Source: Acholeplasmataceae bacterium (GTDB lineage: Bacteria > Bacillota_I > Bacilli_A > Acholeplasmatales > UBA5453). From it: DNA of 64,000 nucleotides. A program made the translations under genes and the position numbers. The stretch is from assembly GCA_012522345.1 (NCBI GenBank), contig JAAYKO010000065.1, positions 1-64,000 on the forward strand. The letters run 5' to 3'. Positions within the stretch are counted from its first letter, which is position 1, and each line of letters starts with the position of its first letter. The notes under the pieces are model-generated. The model was not told the DNA's origin, did no database searches, and saw nothing but the letters and a program-made list of their open reading frames with translations. Shown here one piece after another: positions 62,745-64,000 of the stretch.

Positions 62745-63716
62745 TTATTTTTTAACTTCGTTTTGGTCACGATATTTTTTAATGTGGTCATCAACATCTT
62801 GGACAAAATTTTTAATTTCTGCAAAGTTTTCTACTCTTGCTCCAGCGGCTTGATCATGACCGCCGCCGCCATATTTTCTGGCAATTGATTCTATTTCTGG
62901 ACCATTGCTTCTCAATCTAATTCTAATCTCATCATCTGATTCAACAAAAAGAGCCCAAACAGGATAACCTTCAATTCCTGCCAAATAACTTACGCTTGCC
63001 GCAGCTGCTTCTAGTTTAAGATTGAATTGTTTGATAATCTCTTTTGTTAAAACAAAATAGATAAATCCATTTTTTGTTGTTTCAAAATGACTTAAAATAT
63101 AACCTTTTAATTTTATTTGTTCCATACTAACAATAGAAAGCAGATAATCCACATGCTCAACTTCAACACCAAATTCTAATAACATCCCCGCTATTTCATG
63201 GGTTTTACGGTTAACCCCACGATATCTAAAGCCACCTGTATCAGTTACCATTCCTGTATACATCGCTAAAGCACCCTGATAGGTTAGTTTAAGTTGTTTT
63301 TTATAGGTGTTATAAAACTCTGCAATCATTTGACTACAACTAGGTTTATCAACATCAACCCAATAATAATCCGCATAAAAAGAGTCTTCTGAAGGAATAT
63401 GGTGATCAATTTTAATCACTTCTTTTGCCAATCTATATCTGCGATCACTTATTCTACTCTCAGTTGCAGTATCAACAACAATGCTGAGTGCATCTTGATA
63501 TACTTCATTTTTAACAACATCAATTTGACCAATAAAATCAACATAATCACTTTTTTCACCAACGACATAAACATTTTTCTCGGGAAAAGAATTTGAAATA
63601 ATATCTTTTAGGCCAAACTGAGAACCATAACAATCCCCATCTGGTCTTGTATGTCCATGAATAATTATTGTTTGATATTCTTTAATTTTTCTTAAAACAA
63701 TCGTTTTAGCGTGCAT
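62745..63716 (-). CDS. nrnA: DHH/DHHA1 phosphoesterase, NrnA-like
   Basis: HGHTRPDGDCYGSQ, IKIDHHIPSE, GGGGHDQAAGA. Confidence 0.92.
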   Translation of the reverse strand: MHAKTIVLRKIKEYQTIIIHGHTRPDGDCYGSQFGLKDIISNSFPEKNVYVVGEKSDYVDFIGQIDVVKNEVYQDALSIVVDTATESRISDRRYRLAKEVIKIDHHIPSEDSFYADYYWVDVDKPSCSQMIAEFYNTYKKQLKLTYQGALAMYTGMVTDTGGFRYRGVNRKTHEIAGMLLEFGVEVEHVDYLLSIVSMEQIKLKGYILSHFETTKNGFIYFVLTKEIIKQFNLKLEAAAASVSYLAGIEGYPVWALFVESDDEIRIRLRSNGPEIESIARKYGGGGHDQAAGARVENFAEIKNFVQDVDDHIKKYRDQNEVKK

Positions 63717-64000
63717 ACTCTTTCTCCTTTAATAATTCTTTATAACGTTTAATGACTAAGTCTGCTTCCTTAAAATCTTTTAAGGTGGCTCCACAAGCAT
63801 TAGCGTGGCCACCACCACCAAATTCTTTTGCGACATCTACTATATTAATATCTCTACTTCTAAATTCACCAACAACTGTATTGTTGGCTTTATTATAGGT
63901 AAAATTAAGCCAGATTTTAATCTCCTCAATTCCACTTGCTAAATTGACCATTCCCCTTGAAACTGTAAAAAAATCAACATCAAATTTTTCAAATACAGTA
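63706..64000 (-). CDS. Second DHH/DHHA1 phosphoesterase (C-terminal part, runs off window)
   Basis: FGGGGHANACGATL DHHA1 motif; frame stays open to base 64000 (TVFEKFDVDFFTVSRGMVNLASG). Confidence 0.85.
   Translation of the reverse strand, partial: TVFEKFDVDFFTVSRGMVNLASGIEEIKIWLNFTYNKANNTVVGEFRSRDINIVDVAKEFGGGGHANACGATLKDFKEADLVIKRYKELLKEKEYAR

Overview
This is a low-GC Firmicutes/Mollicutes-type chromosomal segment that uses the standard code: full-length ORFs contain no in-frame UGA, so it is not a Mycoplasma-type UGA=Trp genome. It is almost entirely housekeeping. Contents in order: two tRNAs (Glu, Ser) with promoter and terminators; tex; a whiA-trxB-lgt-hprK cluster; uvrA, ligA, a compact UvrD-like helicase, pcrA and glnS; a maltodextrin locus (secreted PUD/CBM41-like protein, malE, malF, malG, DUF1189-type protein, GH13 lipoprotein); the t6A genes tsaD/rimI/tsaB/tsaE; pgi; lemA plus a DUF3137-like protein; NifU-C; yutD; an ispDF fusion; 5-FCL; a cdaA operon; hflX, dus, hslO, maf, tilS, hpt, ftsH, rqcP and lysS; fba; ktrAB; pyrG; rpoE; recR, ybaB, dnaX and mnmE; a CPA antiporter with divergent LysR; and tandem nrnA-type DHH genes. 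No CRISPR, IS element, prophage or rRNA was seen. The most interesting points are: (1) a cdaA operon in which CdaR seems reduced to a 64-aa membrane anchor and is followed by a TM-PAS-PAS-degenerate-GGDEF protein resembling GdpP without its DHH domain; (2) the maltodextrin locus, with a non-catalytic PUD/CBM41-like secreted protein, an internally duplicated MalG N-terminus, an enlarged MalF and a cre/palindrome-rich promoter; (3) a pyrG leader attenuator starting with GGGGA instead of the classical GGGC; (4) a minimal UvrD helicase next to pcrA; (5) an ispDF fusion. All calls come from reading the sequence; no database searches were run.
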